Below, in pieces: positions 26,358 through 40,385 of a DNA stretch of 64,000 nt. The first letter of the stretch is position 1, and every line of letters begins with the position of its first letter. Source of the stretch: Sulfitobacter sp. SK012 (GTDB lineage: Bacteria; Pseudomonadota; Alphaproteobacteria; Rhodobacterales; Rhodobacteraceae); NCBI RefSeq assembly GCF_003352085.1, contig NZ_CP025804.1:4216001-4280000 (forward strand). Reading direction: 5' to 3'. Below the pieces are notes generated by a model. That model saw only the letters and a program-made list of their open reading frames with translations. It was not told where the DNA came from and searched no databases. The translations under genes and the position numbers were made by a program.

Positions 26358-26972
26358 ATGGAGACTAAGCGGGAAGCTAACCGAGCTGATCTTCGCAAGC
26401 GTCTTATTGATGCTGCGGAAGCGCGTGTCGCTGCGCAGGGAATAAAAGGATTAAAGGCTCGCGACGTGACAACCGACGCAGGCTGTGCGCTGGGGGCTCT
26501 TTATAATGCCGTACAGGATCTGGACCAACTTGTGATCCTCGTCAATTCACGGACCCTCGCCCGGTTGGGTGATGCTCTGCGCGAATCTGTTTGCGAAGAT
26601 TCAACGCCGGCAGAAAAGATGCAGGCACTTGGGCGGGCCTACGTTGATTTTGCCCTGAACCATACCCGCCTATGGTCAGCGATCTTTTTTCACCGTCTTC
26701 CTGAGGGTGTCGAGTTTCCGGACTGGTACAAGACGGAACACGTCGTTCTGGTTGCACAGCTGATAAGCCCCCTCGCCGAGATGCGCCCGGATCTTGACCC
26801 AAATTCGCTAAGGCTTCGTGCCCAAACTCTGTTTGCTTCTGTCCATGGTGTGGTCCAGCTGTCGCTTCACGGCCGTTTTGTCGGAACACCAGCCGAATTG
26901 TTGGCCTCAGAAGTGCATGCCTTGATCGAGGCCATGACAAGAGGCATCCATCTGGTGGTTCCGAACAAGTGA
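26358..26972 (+). CDS. TetR-family transcriptional regulator
   Basis: A 204-residue regulator. The helix-turn-helix is at about residues 30-52 (IKGLKARDVTTDAGCALGALYN), and the C-terminal half resembles the TetR_C domain with the WSAIFFHRLPEG segment. GGAGA precedes the ATG at 26358; the three palindromes upstream are its likely operators. It probably controls itself and the divergent pspA-yiaAB operon. The inducer is unknown. Confidence 0.88.
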   Translation: METKREANRADLRKRLIDAAEARVAAQGIKGLKARDVTTDAGCALGALYNAVQDLDQLVILVNSRTLARLGDALRESVCEDSTPAEKMQALGRAYVDFALNHTRLWSAIFFHRLPEGVEFPDWYKTEHVVLVAQLISPLAEMRPDLDPNSLRLRAQTLFASVHGVVQLSLHGRFVGTPAELLASEVHALIEAMTRGIHLVVPNK

Positions 26973-27487
26973 TAATTGGCAGGACGGGCCGCATGCTGGA
27001 CCTGTCTTGGCCAAAGCATAGGACTTACAGATGCATTCGAAGTATGTGGCCGTTTATAGACGACTAGCCATTTCGAAAATTGAAGTGCCTACCCAGAACC
27101 CACCTCGCGGCGGCGAGTTCATCGCCTATCACCGCATTTCTTTGTAAAGTCCACGCCCAGCTTTTGCATCGCCTTCTCGCTTGCGATGACGATCGGCGCA
27201 TTGAGATCCTAGACGATATTTTGATCAACCCAAATGAGTAACCGGTCTCTGACGTTACCTATCGGACGGCCTGCGCATTATTGTTTTATAGACAAGAATG
27301 CTTATTGGCTGTCCCCTAATTGGAGAACCGCACATTTCGCAAAAGCGTCCTTGTTAACCGTCGTTCAGTCGATTGAGAGAAGCCGAAATGGGCGACACCT
27401 AGTGCGGTAACCAGCTCCGAATGTCTTTCTCGCCTGAACGACAAAGACAGCCGTATCACCGAGAGGTCCACCCAGCGCCTACGCCCT
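26973..27487. other. Intergenic stretch between TetR and LysR genes
   Basis: I see no gene. Both flanking genes point into this stretch. The frames inside are short, and some short peptide-like runs suggest worn-out coding sequence, but I could not identify a source. Confidence 0.35.
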
Positions 27488-28381
27488 TTAAGCTGTCTGT
27501 TCTTCGGAGTTAGCGCATTCATCGAGAAGCCATTGGCGAACAGCGCTAACGGCTTTGCGGCGTCCCGCCCGGTCGTTGACTGCAAGATAGTAACCACCAA
27601 ATGGGATTCCGATTTTGGTGAGCTGTACGAGCGTGCCCGCTTGAACTTCCGGCTCGCAGAGGCATTCATCCATGAGCACGGCACCTAGCCCCGCGACCGC
27701 GGAATGGATAGCGAGAAGCGCGCCGAGGGGATGCGGTAGATCAAGGTCTGCAGCACCCTCATGGCCGGCCAATTTGAACCATTCCGGCCAAATCCGGAAG
27801 GTTGCTTCTTCGATCAGAGGGCCGCTGGCCAGGGCCACAAGATCAAGAGCCGCGCCATTTCTTGGAACGAAACTTGGTGCCGCATAAGCCCTAACAATCG
27901 AAGGAAATAATAGATCATAGCCATCGGATGAATCGCCTTGCAAGTAACGCAGCCCCACATCGAAATCATGAGCCTCAATATCCATGACCTGTGCCGCAAC
28001 TGATATTCTCAGGTCTATGTCAGGATGGCGTTTTTTAAGATTGGCGAGCCGAGGCACCAGCCACTTTTGGGCAACGGTGCTTTCGGTCGTCAGCGTCACT
28101 ACCCCTTCGGGAGGAACCGAAAGCGCCTCTGTTGCTTGCGCAATCTGGTCAAATGCGGGGGTGATTTCTGCCAAGTAAAGGTGACCCTGATCAGTGAGCG
28201 CCACTCCGATGTTCTGCGTACGAAAGAGGTGCACATTCAGGCGTTTTTCCAGCCCACGCACATGACGAGAGATAGCCGAATGCGATACATTCAGCTCTTC
28301 GGCCGCCTGCGTAAAGCTGCCCAGTCGACCGGCTGCCTCGAAGGCACGCAATGCGTTTAGGGGAGGCAGGGACCTTGGCAT
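27488..28381 (-). CDS. LysR-family transcriptional regulator (GcvA-like)
   Basis: A 297-residue regulator. The winged helix-turn-helix is near the N-terminus (LPPLNALRAFEAAGRLGSFT then VSHSAISRHVRGLE), and a periplasmic-binding-like effector domain follows from about residue 90. The N-terminal LPPLNALRAFEAA is typical of the GcvA/AmpR subgroup. The ATG at 28381 is close to a purine-rich AAAGGGGG; a longer frame adds low-complexity sequence. The divergent gene at 28483 is a possible target. Confidence 0.88.
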   Translation of the reverse strand: MPRSLPPLNALRAFEAAGRLGSFTQAAEELNVSHSAISRHVRGLEKRLNVHLFRTQNIGVALTDQGHLYLAEITPAFDQIAQATEALSVPPEGVVTLTTESTVAQKWLVPRLANLKKRHPDIDLRISVAAQVMDIEAHDFDVGLRYLQGDSSDGYDLLFPSIVRAYAAPSFVPRNGAALDLVALASGPLIEEATFRIWPEWFKLAGHEGAADLDLPHPLGALLAIHSAVAGLGAVLMDECLCEPEVQAGTLVQLTKIGIPFGGYYLAVNDRAGRRKAVSAVRQWLLDECANSEEQTA

Positions 28382-28482
28382 CCCCCTTTGTGACTTTTTG
28401 GAACAATTGATGTCAAGCAACAGCGTTTGAGCATAGGGGACGCGCGGATGCAGTCTGTATCGAGGGGAAAATGGAGACAGAC

Positions 28483-28707
28483 ATGGAAAACACATATCAA
28501 CAAGATTGTCAGGTGCTTGAAACACCGGGCCTTGGGACCAAAGTCCGCCACTCAGCTTGGGATCGTTGGGTGTTGAAAGCTCTCGTACCGTTATTTCAAC
28601 CACAGCCTGATTTGACTCACTTGAGTGCGCGGTTGCGCGAGGATGCGCGTATTGATGAGCACAAAACAGAATTATCTAGATTTGCCAAAGCACCGCTAAT
28701 CCGTTGA
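28483..28707 (+). CDS. Small hypothetical protein divergent from LysR
   Basis: A 74-residue frame (78 from the alternative ATG at 28471). GGAGAC precedes the chosen ATG, and GAGGGG precedes the earlier one. Residues WDRWVLKALVPLFQPQPDLT suggest an amphipathic helix; no family recognised. It starts about 100 bp from the LysR gene on the other strand, the usual place for a LysR-controlled gene. Confidence 0.45.
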   Translation: MENTYQQDCQVLETPGLGTKVRHSAWDRWVLKALVPLFQPQPDLTHLSARLREDARIDEHKTELSRFAKAPLIR

Positions 28708-29114
28708 AAGGATGCAAAGAGGTGTTACTGGATAATTATTGCCACTAGCCAGCCTGTAGATGTTTTTCATGTGTTGGCGGGCTCAAGAAAACCAGCGAGT
28801 GCATCTAAGCCTGCGACTCAGCGATAGGCACGCTAAACTTCTCTGCGTTTCCTACGAATGGAAGATTTCATCGTTTTGCGTTGCAGCGTGGCTCTTGGAT
28901 CAGGCGGCTTGCTGCGCAAGCGAAGGCTATGATTTCAATCGGACCGTTTTGGGTTCAGACCTGTCATTGGCCGCACATTGATCCAAAGTCTGCTAAGCAA
29001 ACAAAATTGCCGTTCGCCAAACGAGAAGCCGCGGCCTACCTTCTACCTGAAACTGCCATTCTGTTGCATCAAGATAAGTGGGGAGCTTCCTTTGGCTCCT
29101 CGCCCCAAAGAAGC
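28708..29114. other. Intergenic stretch, no gene seen
   Basis: Frames at 28760-28981 and 28881-29156 show no family pattern and poor composition. The acyl-CoA synthetase ends just beyond, at 29115. Confidence 0.35.
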
Positions 29115-30977
29115 CTATTGAATTTGCACTTCAGCTTCAAACAGGTAGGCCGCTAGGACATTCTCAACAATAAGAGCCGAGGGTCGGTCAGCCTCACAAA
29201 GTGTCACCGTCACCCGCATGCCACGGGTGCCCCCATCCAAGACTTCGACACCAGCAGGCGACAGCCCCAATTCATTCTGGACCAAATCCACGACCCGAAG
29301 CCTAGCTGCTTCGCATCGCAAACTTGGTTTATAGATCTTCCCGACTGTAGTCAGAGGAATGGTGTCTACTACGAGTATTCGCTTTGGCCATGCGGGACGC
29401 TCGTCAACGGTATTTTGAGCGTGTTGACGCAAGTCTTCCTCGCTCACATCTGCACCTGGAAGTAACTGAACAAAACAAACAGGTAGTTCTCCGGCATAGG
29501 CGTCGGGCATGCCGACGGCTGCAGCAAGCGCGACCGCTGGGTGCGTACTCATTGCATTTTCGATCATGGTAGGATCAATGTTGTGTCCACTCCGGATAAT
29601 CAGATCTTTGGAGCGACCGGCAACGTAGATGCGGCCTTGTTCGTCTTTGTACCCAAGGTCGCCAGAATTCAGCCGACCCGCATCAAAAACGCCATCATTG
29701 TGTTTGGGGTCGCGGTAGCCAGGCGATATATGATCTCCCTTGATCGCAATTACTCCGATCTCGTCATTCGCACAGAGTTCCCTCAGGCTTCCATCCGCAT
29801 TCAGGCGCATAATATCGACCTGCGTATAGGGGAGCGCCCAACCGACTGAACCTACGCCACCGGGGCCAGAAAACGGGTCGATGCTGACCAATCCCGACGC
29901 CTCGGTCATTCCAAGTATTTCATACAGATAACGCCCCGTCACTTGTTTGAAACGTGATCCAACCGCAGGCGGTAGTAGTGCCGCACCAGTCAAGCCAGCG
30001 CGCAAGTTACTAATATCATGATCCCCAACAGGCACCTGCAACACTGCACCCATCGCTGTCGGAACACCGCCAACCAACGTGGCCTTGTGTTGCGCAACCA
30101 AGCGCCAAAATCCTTCGACGATAGCCTGGTTGCGGAGTCCACCCGGCGACATAACGACGAGCTCCACGCCTGCCATAAATGCGCTCAGTCCTGTAACGAT
30201 GGTGCCCGCAACGTGAAACAACGGCAGCGTAGCCGTGAGAATATCGTCGGGCGAGTATCCGCACATGGCTGCACCGCCGAACCCGGCCACGAGTTGACTG
30301 CGATGTGTATGTGTCACGAGCTTTGGGACACCGGTCGTTCCACCAGTATGAAAGTATGCCGCAACATCATCACCGCCACGCGGTTCGCCAAAGATCAGTG
30401 TATCCTGGGCCTGGTCCATCAAAGCAGTGCCATAATCAATCGCGCCGTCTTCGGCCGGAGCTCCGGGAGGAGACACGCGAACTAAGATCAGGTCAGGAAT
30501 CTGTTCTCGCAATTGCAGCGCTTTTTCCCAGATATCGAGCTGAGGGTGCGGCCCTAGCGCCACAAGAATTTTTGTATCCGATGCCTTGAGCAGCTCAGCG
30601 ATGCTGTCAGGTTGCAAAAGAAAATTGATGGGAACCGCATAGCCGGCGGTTTCTGCCCCCCACAGGGTCACATAGGTTTCCACCAAAGAGGGCAGCATAT
30701 AGGCAACGCCTGGTGCCGGACCGCCCAATTCGAAGAACATATTGGCGGCACCACGGATCATTCCCAGCAATTGGCTGTAATCCACACGACGTGGCTGTTC
30801 ATCTGGGGCTCCGGTCATCAACATCGTGATTGCTGTGGCATTAGGGAACCGCGCGGCGCTGCCCTCGAAAACATCTAGAATGCTTCGTTCTGGCAGACGT
30901 TGCTCAAGGGTCATTTCCGCTTCGAAACGTATAATATCGTCGTGGTTGCGAATTGAGTCGTCGCTAAATGTTGCCAT
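29115..30977 (-). CDS. Acyl-CoA synthetase (AMP-forming, ANL superfamily)
   Basis: Activates a carboxylic acid to its CoA thioester through an acyl-AMP. The 620-residue protein has the ATP motif YFHTGGTTGVPKLVTHTHRS (about residues 206-225), GMTEASG near 356, the hinge SGDLGYKDEQGRIYVAGRSK near 451-470 and the C-terminal catalytic Lys in TTVGKIYKP near 553. I chose the ATG at 30977; a TTG at 31007 is an alternative. The substrate is unknown. It is next to a divergent nitroreductase gene, with a 389-bp gap (30978-31366) in which I see no gene. Confidence 0.9.
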   Translation of the reverse strand: MATFSDDSIRNHDDIIRFEAEMTLEQRLPERSILDVFEGSAARFPNATAITMLMTGAPDEQPRRVDYSQLLGMIRGAANMFFELGGPAPGVAYMLPSLVETYVTLWGAETAGYAVPINFLLQPDSIAELLKASDTKILVALGPHPQLDIWEKALQLREQIPDLILVRVSPPGAPAEDGAIDYGTALMDQAQDTLIFGEPRGGDDVAAYFHTGGTTGVPKLVTHTHRSQLVAGFGGAAMCGYSPDDILTATLPLFHVAGTIVTGLSAFMAGVELVVMSPGGLRNQAIVEGFWRLVAQHKATLVGGVPTAMGAVLQVPVGDHDISNLRAGLTGAALLPPAVGSRFKQVTGRYLYEILGMTEASGLVSIDPFSGPGGVGSVGWALPYTQVDIMRLNADGSLRELCANDEIGVIAIKGDHISPGYRDPKHNDGVFDAGRLNSGDLGYKDEQGRIYVAGRSKDLIIRSGHNIDPTMIENAMSTHPAVALAAAVGMPDAYAGELPVCFVQLLPGADVSEEDLRQHAQNTVDERPAWPKRILVVDTIPLTTVGKIYKPSLRCEAARLRVVDLVQNELGLSPAGVEVLDGGTRGMRVTVTLCEADRPSALIVENVLAAYLFEAEVQIQ

Positions 30978-31366
30978 TGAGAGTTTTTCCCGTTCAAAAT
31001 CTGCCAATTCAATATTCGAACCACCCTGACCTCGCGGTCAGTTCGTGGCAATCCTTATCACGCGTTACGTCTTTCTGAGAAGCTTCAGTCCTGAGGAGGC
31101 ATTGGGAAGCGAACGGAGCCTTGAGTTGAAGCGCCGTTATTGGAATGACCGTGCATCGCCCTTGTCGGCTGCCTTTGATTGATCGTGCTTCGTCCCGTGA
31201 CAGCACATCACCAAAATCATCTGAAAACGCTCCCCTGCGGTTTAATCTTAATTGCAAATAGGCTTAGGTCGTTGGACGAGAGCTCGCGAAATACTTGCGG
31301 CAAGCCAAAGAGATTTGATCACGTTCCCGATGCGGGACCGCGAGTTGAATCAACAAAGGGAAACTG

Positions 31367-32044
31367 ATGAACCTCGATCAAGCAATGCAAGAGCGCCGCT
31401 CCATTCGCGGCTTTACTGACCAACCTGTTTCGCGGGAACTGTTGGAAGAAATCATTTCGCTAGCCAATCGCGCGCCCTCTTCAATGAACACCCAACCTTG
31501 GCACATGCATGTACTTACGGGTGCGCCTCTCGAACAAGTCCGCAATGGCAACACCGAACGGATGCTCAATGGCACACCGCCCAGCCGCGAGATTGAGGAT
31601 TATGCGGCCTATGAAGGCGAACACCGCGCCCGGCAGATCGAAATTGCAGTTCAGTTGTTTGAAGCCATGGGGATTGAACGCCATGATGCAGAACGCCGAC
31701 AGGATTGGGTTATGCGCGGATTTCGCCAGTTTGACGCGCCAGTTTCGATAGTTGTCTGCTTTGATCGCGCTCTGCTGGGAAACACCATTGCGCATTTTGA
31801 CACCGGCGCGATGACATATGGTTTGGTTTTAGCCGCCTGGAGCAAAGGCCTTGGGGCAGTTATCAACGGGCAAGGCATCATGCAAAGCCCGGTGGTGCGG
31901 GAAGTGGCGGGAATTCCCGACGATCAAGTCATTCTGACCTGCGTAGCACTTGGATGGCCGGACGAAGAATTTGTCGCGAACTCAGTTGTCTCGCGTCGAC
32001 GGCCCATCGTAAACACCTCGCGTTTCCTTGGCTTTGCCGAGTGA
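31367..32044 (+). CDS. Nitroreductase-family FMN oxidoreductase
   Basis: A 225-residue flavin enzyme. The N-terminal RRSIRGFTDQPVS and RAPSSMNTQPWHMHV are the FMN-binding segments, and SKGLGAVINGQGIMQS and the C-terminal ALGWPDEE complete the fold. AAAGGGAAACTG precedes the ATG. Relatives reduce nitroaromatics, quinones or other electrophiles; the physiological substrate is not clear. It is divergent from the acyl-CoA synthetase. Confidence 0.88.
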   Translation: MNLDQAMQERRSIRGFTDQPVSRELLEEIISLANRAPSSMNTQPWHMHVLTGAPLEQVRNGNTERMLNGTPPSREIEDYAAYEGEHRARQIEIAVQLFEAMGIERHDAERRQDWVMRGFRQFDAPVSIVVCFDRALLGNTIAHFDTGAMTYGLVLAAWSKGLGAVINGQGIMQSPVVREVAGIPDDQVILTCVALGWPDEEFVANSVVSRRRPIVNTSRFLGFAE

Positions 32045-32276
32045 ATTGCCCAATGCGTGGTTGTTGTGCCTGACTTAAGCGCCCTCTGCTAGAGGACGAT
32101 GCAGCCGATTCAATGCGACCAGACCTAATGACCGATACGCGGGCAAAGCCGCCGCTGTCAGTGACGGCCGCTTTAGTTCAGGTTTCAAAGGAAATAGTTC
32201 GTTGTTGTTATTCTCAGTGAGTTGGTGTCGTGTGTATGGGAAGTGCAGTTAACAGCCTTTCAAAGAAAATATATTT

Positions 32277-32951
32277 ATGAAAAAATTCATTGATGCAACG
32301 ATTGGAAGATGGTTGCGGCACTTGTTCTTCGTTCTGGTTAGAACCTACTATGGTCTTTTCTATAATATCAGTTGCTCCAACAAGCACCTACTACAGGACG
32401 CGCCAGGGACGTTAATCTTGGCAACCCACGTAAGCCGCCATGATGGCCCGCTTATTGCCGCTGTTTTTTATACGACAATGCGCATTCGGCCGACGGTGCA
32501 TTACGATGAATACTACAGCTGGGCACAATGGTTTCCCATGTACGTCGCAGCCGCCATCCCTATGAGCTCTCCAAAATCATGGCCTGTTGAGAAGCGTCAA
32601 GAACGTAAGGCTTACACATTGGACGTCATCCACAAAGTGCTTACCAATGGAAATTCGGTTTTGCTATTTCCTGCCGGAAAAATTCGAAGGCAACCGGAAG
32701 AAGTCGTACATCCGGCTTTGTCCGGCGTACACGAAATCTTAGTGGCAGAACCAGAAACGCCAGTGATGTTATTAAGATTGGACGGCTTGGGTAAATTTCA
32801 GCCTGCCAAATACGATGGGTTTTGGAGCTTCATCGGAAGAAAATTGGGACGGCGCCACGTTAGCTTAACATTAGTCCCGCTGACTGACCTTGAACCCGGA
32901 TCAGATCTCACCGCTTTCAACCAAACGCTCGAAGTGCATCTGAACTCTTAG
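32277..32951 (+). CDS. 1-acylglycerol-3-phosphate acyltransferase-like protein
   Basis: A 224-residue membrane-associated acyltransferase of the PlsC superfamily. The catalytic HX4D motif is in ATHVSRHDGPL (about residues 49-59), and FPAGKIRR (about 130-137) takes the place of the usual EGTR motif, with Gly but not Glu. An N-terminal hydrophobic helix is visible. The stretch looks AT-richer than its neighbours, a possible sign of transfer. The acceptor could be a lysophospholipid or another alcohol. Confidence 0.75.
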   Translation: MKKFIDATIGRWLRHLFFVLVRTYYGLFYNISCSNKHLLQDAPGTLILATHVSRHDGPLIAAVFYTTMRIRPTVHYDEYYSWAQWFPMYVAAAIPMSSPKSWPVEKRQERKAYTLDVIHKVLTNGNSVLLFPAGKIRRQPEEVVHPALSGVHEILVAEPETPVMLLRLDGLGKFQPAKYDGFWSFIGRKLGRRHVSLTLVPLTDLEPGSDLTAFNQTLEVHLNS

Positions 32952-33180
32952 CGACCAAAGCGACGTTGTCCCACTAAGCAGTTCCCCTCCATCAACACCT
33001 TACTGCTCTTTATCGCTAGGAAGTCACGAATCTTGGAACGGCGCTGAATACGCCTGATGCCCGGGCCAAAGCTGCTGAAAGCCTGCGGGGTCTGGTTCCA
33101 ATACTATCGTGCTTACTCCACAGGTTGATGGCTGCTCCAGTGGCCTACAGGGCGATCTTACTGGGATACTGACATTGACT

Positions 33181-33232
33181 GGTGCAAGAAACAGCGAAAC
33201 CGCCGCGGCTTGTGGGCCAACGGCGGTTTCGC
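33181..33232 (-). terminator. Terminator of tRNA-fMet
   Basis: The minus strand has GCGAAACCGCCG pairing with CGGCGGTTTCGC around a 15-nt loop (33194-33232), followed by TGTTTCTTG. It lies 7 bp past the tRNA 3' end. A near copy is at 25070-25105. Confidence 0.85.
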
Positions 33233-33239
33233 GGTACTT

Positions 33240-33316
<77 letters not shown>

Positions 33317-33393
33317 CCAAGTTTGGATTACCTAGTACCAATCGTCAGTGACCTCAAGTGCATTATCGGACTTATCATCAAGTTTCTGAACCT

Positions 33394-34269
33394 TTATTTT
33401 TCACCCAGTGTCGCAAACCAATCAGGTAGCGTTGTCTTCGCTTTCGGTGCAATGAACTTGCTACGAATGAGCCCCGTTTTCGGGTTTCGTTTAACGGTTT
33501 GCATCTGCAGTTCGTAGGCTAACGATGAGGCTTCATCCCACGGCTGCAAAACAAACAATTCGGCATTTTTGAACATGAGTTTTGCGTTGGTTTTGGGTTT
33601 TCTCCAAGCGGTGCCTGGTAGGTTGGTGCCCTTGCCCTGTGCGATCTGTTTGCGGTGGGTGTTTGCGTTTGCAAGAGCGGCTGTATTGGCGAACTTGAGG
33701 TGGGCCATATAGACGCCTACGGGCAGATCGTAGTTAAAAGCTTGGACTCTACTGGGATCGACCCGCACACCGTGGTGATCGAGGCTTATGCCTCCGCGCA
33801 CAGCCCAGGCCTTGCTATAGTGGCCTGAGAATATCGCGCGGTCCCTGAGGGCAAACACATTGTCTTGCGCGCTCAGATCTTCGTCCACGGCCTTTTCGAT
33901 CACGTTCAGACCCAGAGCAAAGACCGCATCCCCCTGACGGTTTGACAGCAAATCCTCAAAACTGGCGAATCGTGCGGGGTCCAGACAAATCAACTCATCA
34001 GCATCAGTGCGGATGACCCAATCATAAACCTCAGACAGTGCGTTTTGGAGATGGTTCAACATCCGGCCGCGCTGCGCATCAAAATCGCTGAGGTCGCCCC
34101 GGGGAATCGTCACGATATTCGCCTTTGGGCAAAGTTTCGCGATTCGTGGATCTGCACCATGCGCAACGATGAAGAGATTCCCGTGCCCCAGCTGCGCACC
34201 AAAATGACGGTACCACTGCGACAAAGCCCAGTGATCGCGGTAAACCATTGTGATTGCGCAAATCTGCAT
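33394..34269 (-). CDS. Glycosyltransferase family 2 protein
   Basis: A 291-residue putative sugar transferase. It begins with the nucleotide-sugar-binding strand MQICAITMVYRDH, and has a DADE motif (residues 89-92) for metal and donor binding in WVIRTDADEL. It matches the small GT2-like proteins found near capsule, LPS or other glycan genes, but no such genes are nearby. Its start is only about 30 bp past the rRNA operon terminator, and tRNA-fMet follows it by 77 bp. It may depend on read-through or a promoter within the terminator region. Confidence 0.85.
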   Translation of the reverse strand: MQICAITMVYRDHWALSQWYRHFGAQLGHGNLFIVAHGADPRIAKLCPKANIVTIPRGDLSDFDAQRGRMLNHLQNALSEVYDWVIRTDADELICLDPARFASFEDLLSNRQGDAVFALGLNVIEKAVDEDLSAQDNVFALRDRAIFSGHYSKAWAVRGGISLDHHGVRVDPSRVQAFNYDLPVGVYMAHLKFANTAALANANTHRKQIAQGKGTNLPGTAWRKPKTNAKLMFKNAELFVLQPWDEASSLAYELQMQTVKRNPKTGLIRSKFIAPKAKTTLPDWFATLGEK

Positions 34270-34299
34270 CCGCCTACCTAGGCCGAAGCCGCAGTTTTA

Positions 34300-34328
34300 A
34301 ACAACAAAAAACACGCCGAAGCGTGTTT
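34300..34328 (-). terminator. rRNA operon terminator after 5S
   Basis: On the minus strand AAACACGC and GCGTGTTT form an 8-bp stem with a TTCG loop (34309-34328), followed by a run of Ts (34300-34308). It ends the 5S transcript before the glycosyltransferase. Confidence 0.85.
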
Positions 34329-34387
34329 GAAGGTGGTAGGTAAATGGAACATCGAAGAGAGATACAAAATTTCAAAGGATTTACTAG

Positions 34388-34502
34388 GTTTGGCGGTGAC
34401 CTACTCTCCCACGCCTTAAGACGCAGTACCATCGGCGCGGCGGCACTTAACTGCCGAGTTCGGGATGGGATCGGGTGTTTTGCTCGCGCTATGACCACCA
34501 AA
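34388..34502 (-). rRNA. rrf: 5S ribosomal RNA
   Basis: About 115 nt on the minus strand, from TTTGGTGGTC to the complementary GGCGGTGACC end. The conserved loop CCCATCCCGAACTCGG and the GTGGGAGAGTAGGTC stretch are present. The ends are set by pairing of the first and last helices and may be off by a few bases. Confidence 0.95.
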
Positions 34503-34591
34503 CCATGAAAATCCTCTGAATGTCCAAGTCATGTACAGTAAACATGATGTGTATGCTTCTGTCTGATAAGTAGAAGTCTCGCTTCTACTGG

Positions 34592-37430
<2,839 letters not shown>

Positions 37431-37840
37431 CCAGAAAAAGCAAGACTTGCGTCCTGCGCGGAAAACAGAAGCTGGTAAGAAACTGTTTTTCCCTTATTCC
37501 GGTTCAAAAGCATACTTTTTACCCGCCCAAACTTTAGTTTGGACTGATGAGAAACGCATATAGCTCACTATCCGTGCGGGAAGTAAGCGTCGTTCCTCTG
37601 GTTAGTGTACTTGACTTGGACAACACGTTCTTTTCAGCTGGCATACATAAGGTTGGCCGAGGAAACAGCCGCGCAAATGCTTGCTTCAACCCGAAGGTAT
37701 CCGCACCAAACTGAGCTCATAACCATACTCGGCATGAACAAACAGTGTTGTTATTGTATCTCTCTTTACGATGTCAATTCGTCTGCAGAACAGACGTTCA
37801 AACGTTGTAAGCAACGCTTGAAGATGTGTTCTGCTGTATT

Positions 37841-37916
37841 TGGTGGAGCCTAGGAGGATCGAACTCCTGACCTCCTGAATGCAAATCAGGCGCTCTCCCA
37901 TCTGAGCTAAGGCCCC
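37841..37916 (-). tRNA. tRNA-Ala (UGC)
   Basis: A 76-nt cloverleaf on the minus strand, starting GGGGCC and ending GGCTCCACCA, with anticodon loop TTTGCAT. It lies in the 16S-23S spacer with tRNA-Ile, as usual in alphaproteobacteria. Confidence 0.97.
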
Positions 37917-37937
37917 ATCACATCCCTCTCGGGATAA

Positions 37938-38014
<77 letters not shown>

Positions 38015-38165
38015 ATACGAGCGGTAGCTCGTGTTTCTGTTCTGAAGAGATATGAGGACGGCTCGGTCCATGCTGTATCTTGCGATACAACGTTTTTTGA
38101 CCAGCTTTGTTTGCTGATCTTGCTAAGTGTTTCACGATCAAGAGCAAGCTCAAGATACTAGAAAC

Positions 38166-39633
<1,468 letters not shown>

Positions 39634-40351
39634 GAAAAGCATTTGCATGCTTAACCTTGACGTTCGAACCTCTGCACATCGACCTGCAGTACTTACTGAA
39701 TACTACAGGCGTCTTTTCTGTTTGTTGTGCTTCAGTTATCAAAGATAACCAGAAGCCGTCCAAACAGTGAAGCTGACACTCTATAATCGACCGAAGTCTA
39801 AGAGCGCGATATGTAGAGGCTGATCCATCGAACTGAACCAAACCGCCCACATATCTCTTCAGATATCAAATTTTCAAATAACGTAGAAACAAACGTAACC
39901 AGATGCGCCCTATCTTCTTGGCGCGCCCCGCCTCGTTAACCTCTGATTTTCTTCAACCGCCTCAGCGCCGTCTGATCCGTTTCCGTCTCGTCCGGCCCCT
40001 CTGGCGTCCCCTAGAGCGTCACTGCTCGTCCGGTAAAGGGGCTTCTAGAGTTAGTCACTCAGACCCGCAACCCCTTTTTTCAAGAAATACGTTCGAATTG
40101 TTGAGATTGCTATTTTCTAGGTAAAAACAGCAAGTTGCTTGTGCAAAGTTTCGCCGGGAGGTGGTTTGTCGTTGTTTTATTACGCTTCCCTTAGGGCAGC
40201 ATATGCGCCCCATTATCTACATGTTGGGTTATCCACAGGCTTTTCCCCAAGACAGCGCGAAACTCGAGCCAAAATCGCCTCGAATCAACCGACCGATTCA
40301 CCCAGATTCATCAAATATCGGTCCGAGCGACTCACTTTTTGCCCCCTCACC
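39634..40351. other. rRNA leader and promoter region
   Basis: This holds the 5' leader of the rRNA operon and its probable promoter. Plus-strand frames such as 39903-40124, 40139-40435 and 40161-40553 look random. Confidence 0.5.
40042..40070 (-). promoter_or_regulatory. Candidate rRNA operon promoter
   Basis: On the minus strand, TTGCGG (40070-40065) and TAGAAG (40047-40042) are spaced by 17 bp and followed by GCCCC. An A/T-rich run precedes the -35 element. That predicts a leader of about 400 nt before 16S. The assignment is by consensus spacing only. Confidence 0.45.
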
Positions 40352-40379
40352 AAAGAAAAAGGGCCCCAAGGGGCCCGTT
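40352..40379 (-). terminator. Terminator of the msrP-msrQ operon
   Basis: On the minus strand GGGCCCC and GGGGCCC form a stem with a 2-nt spacer (40361-40376) and are followed by TTTTTCTTT, right after the msrQ stop. Confidence 0.8.
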
Positions 40380-40385
40380 TCACTC

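Noticed and set aside
28760..29156. Two plus-strand frames before the acyl-CoA synthetase end
   Set aside because: No ribosome site, composition unlike coding and partial overlap with the synthetase gene.
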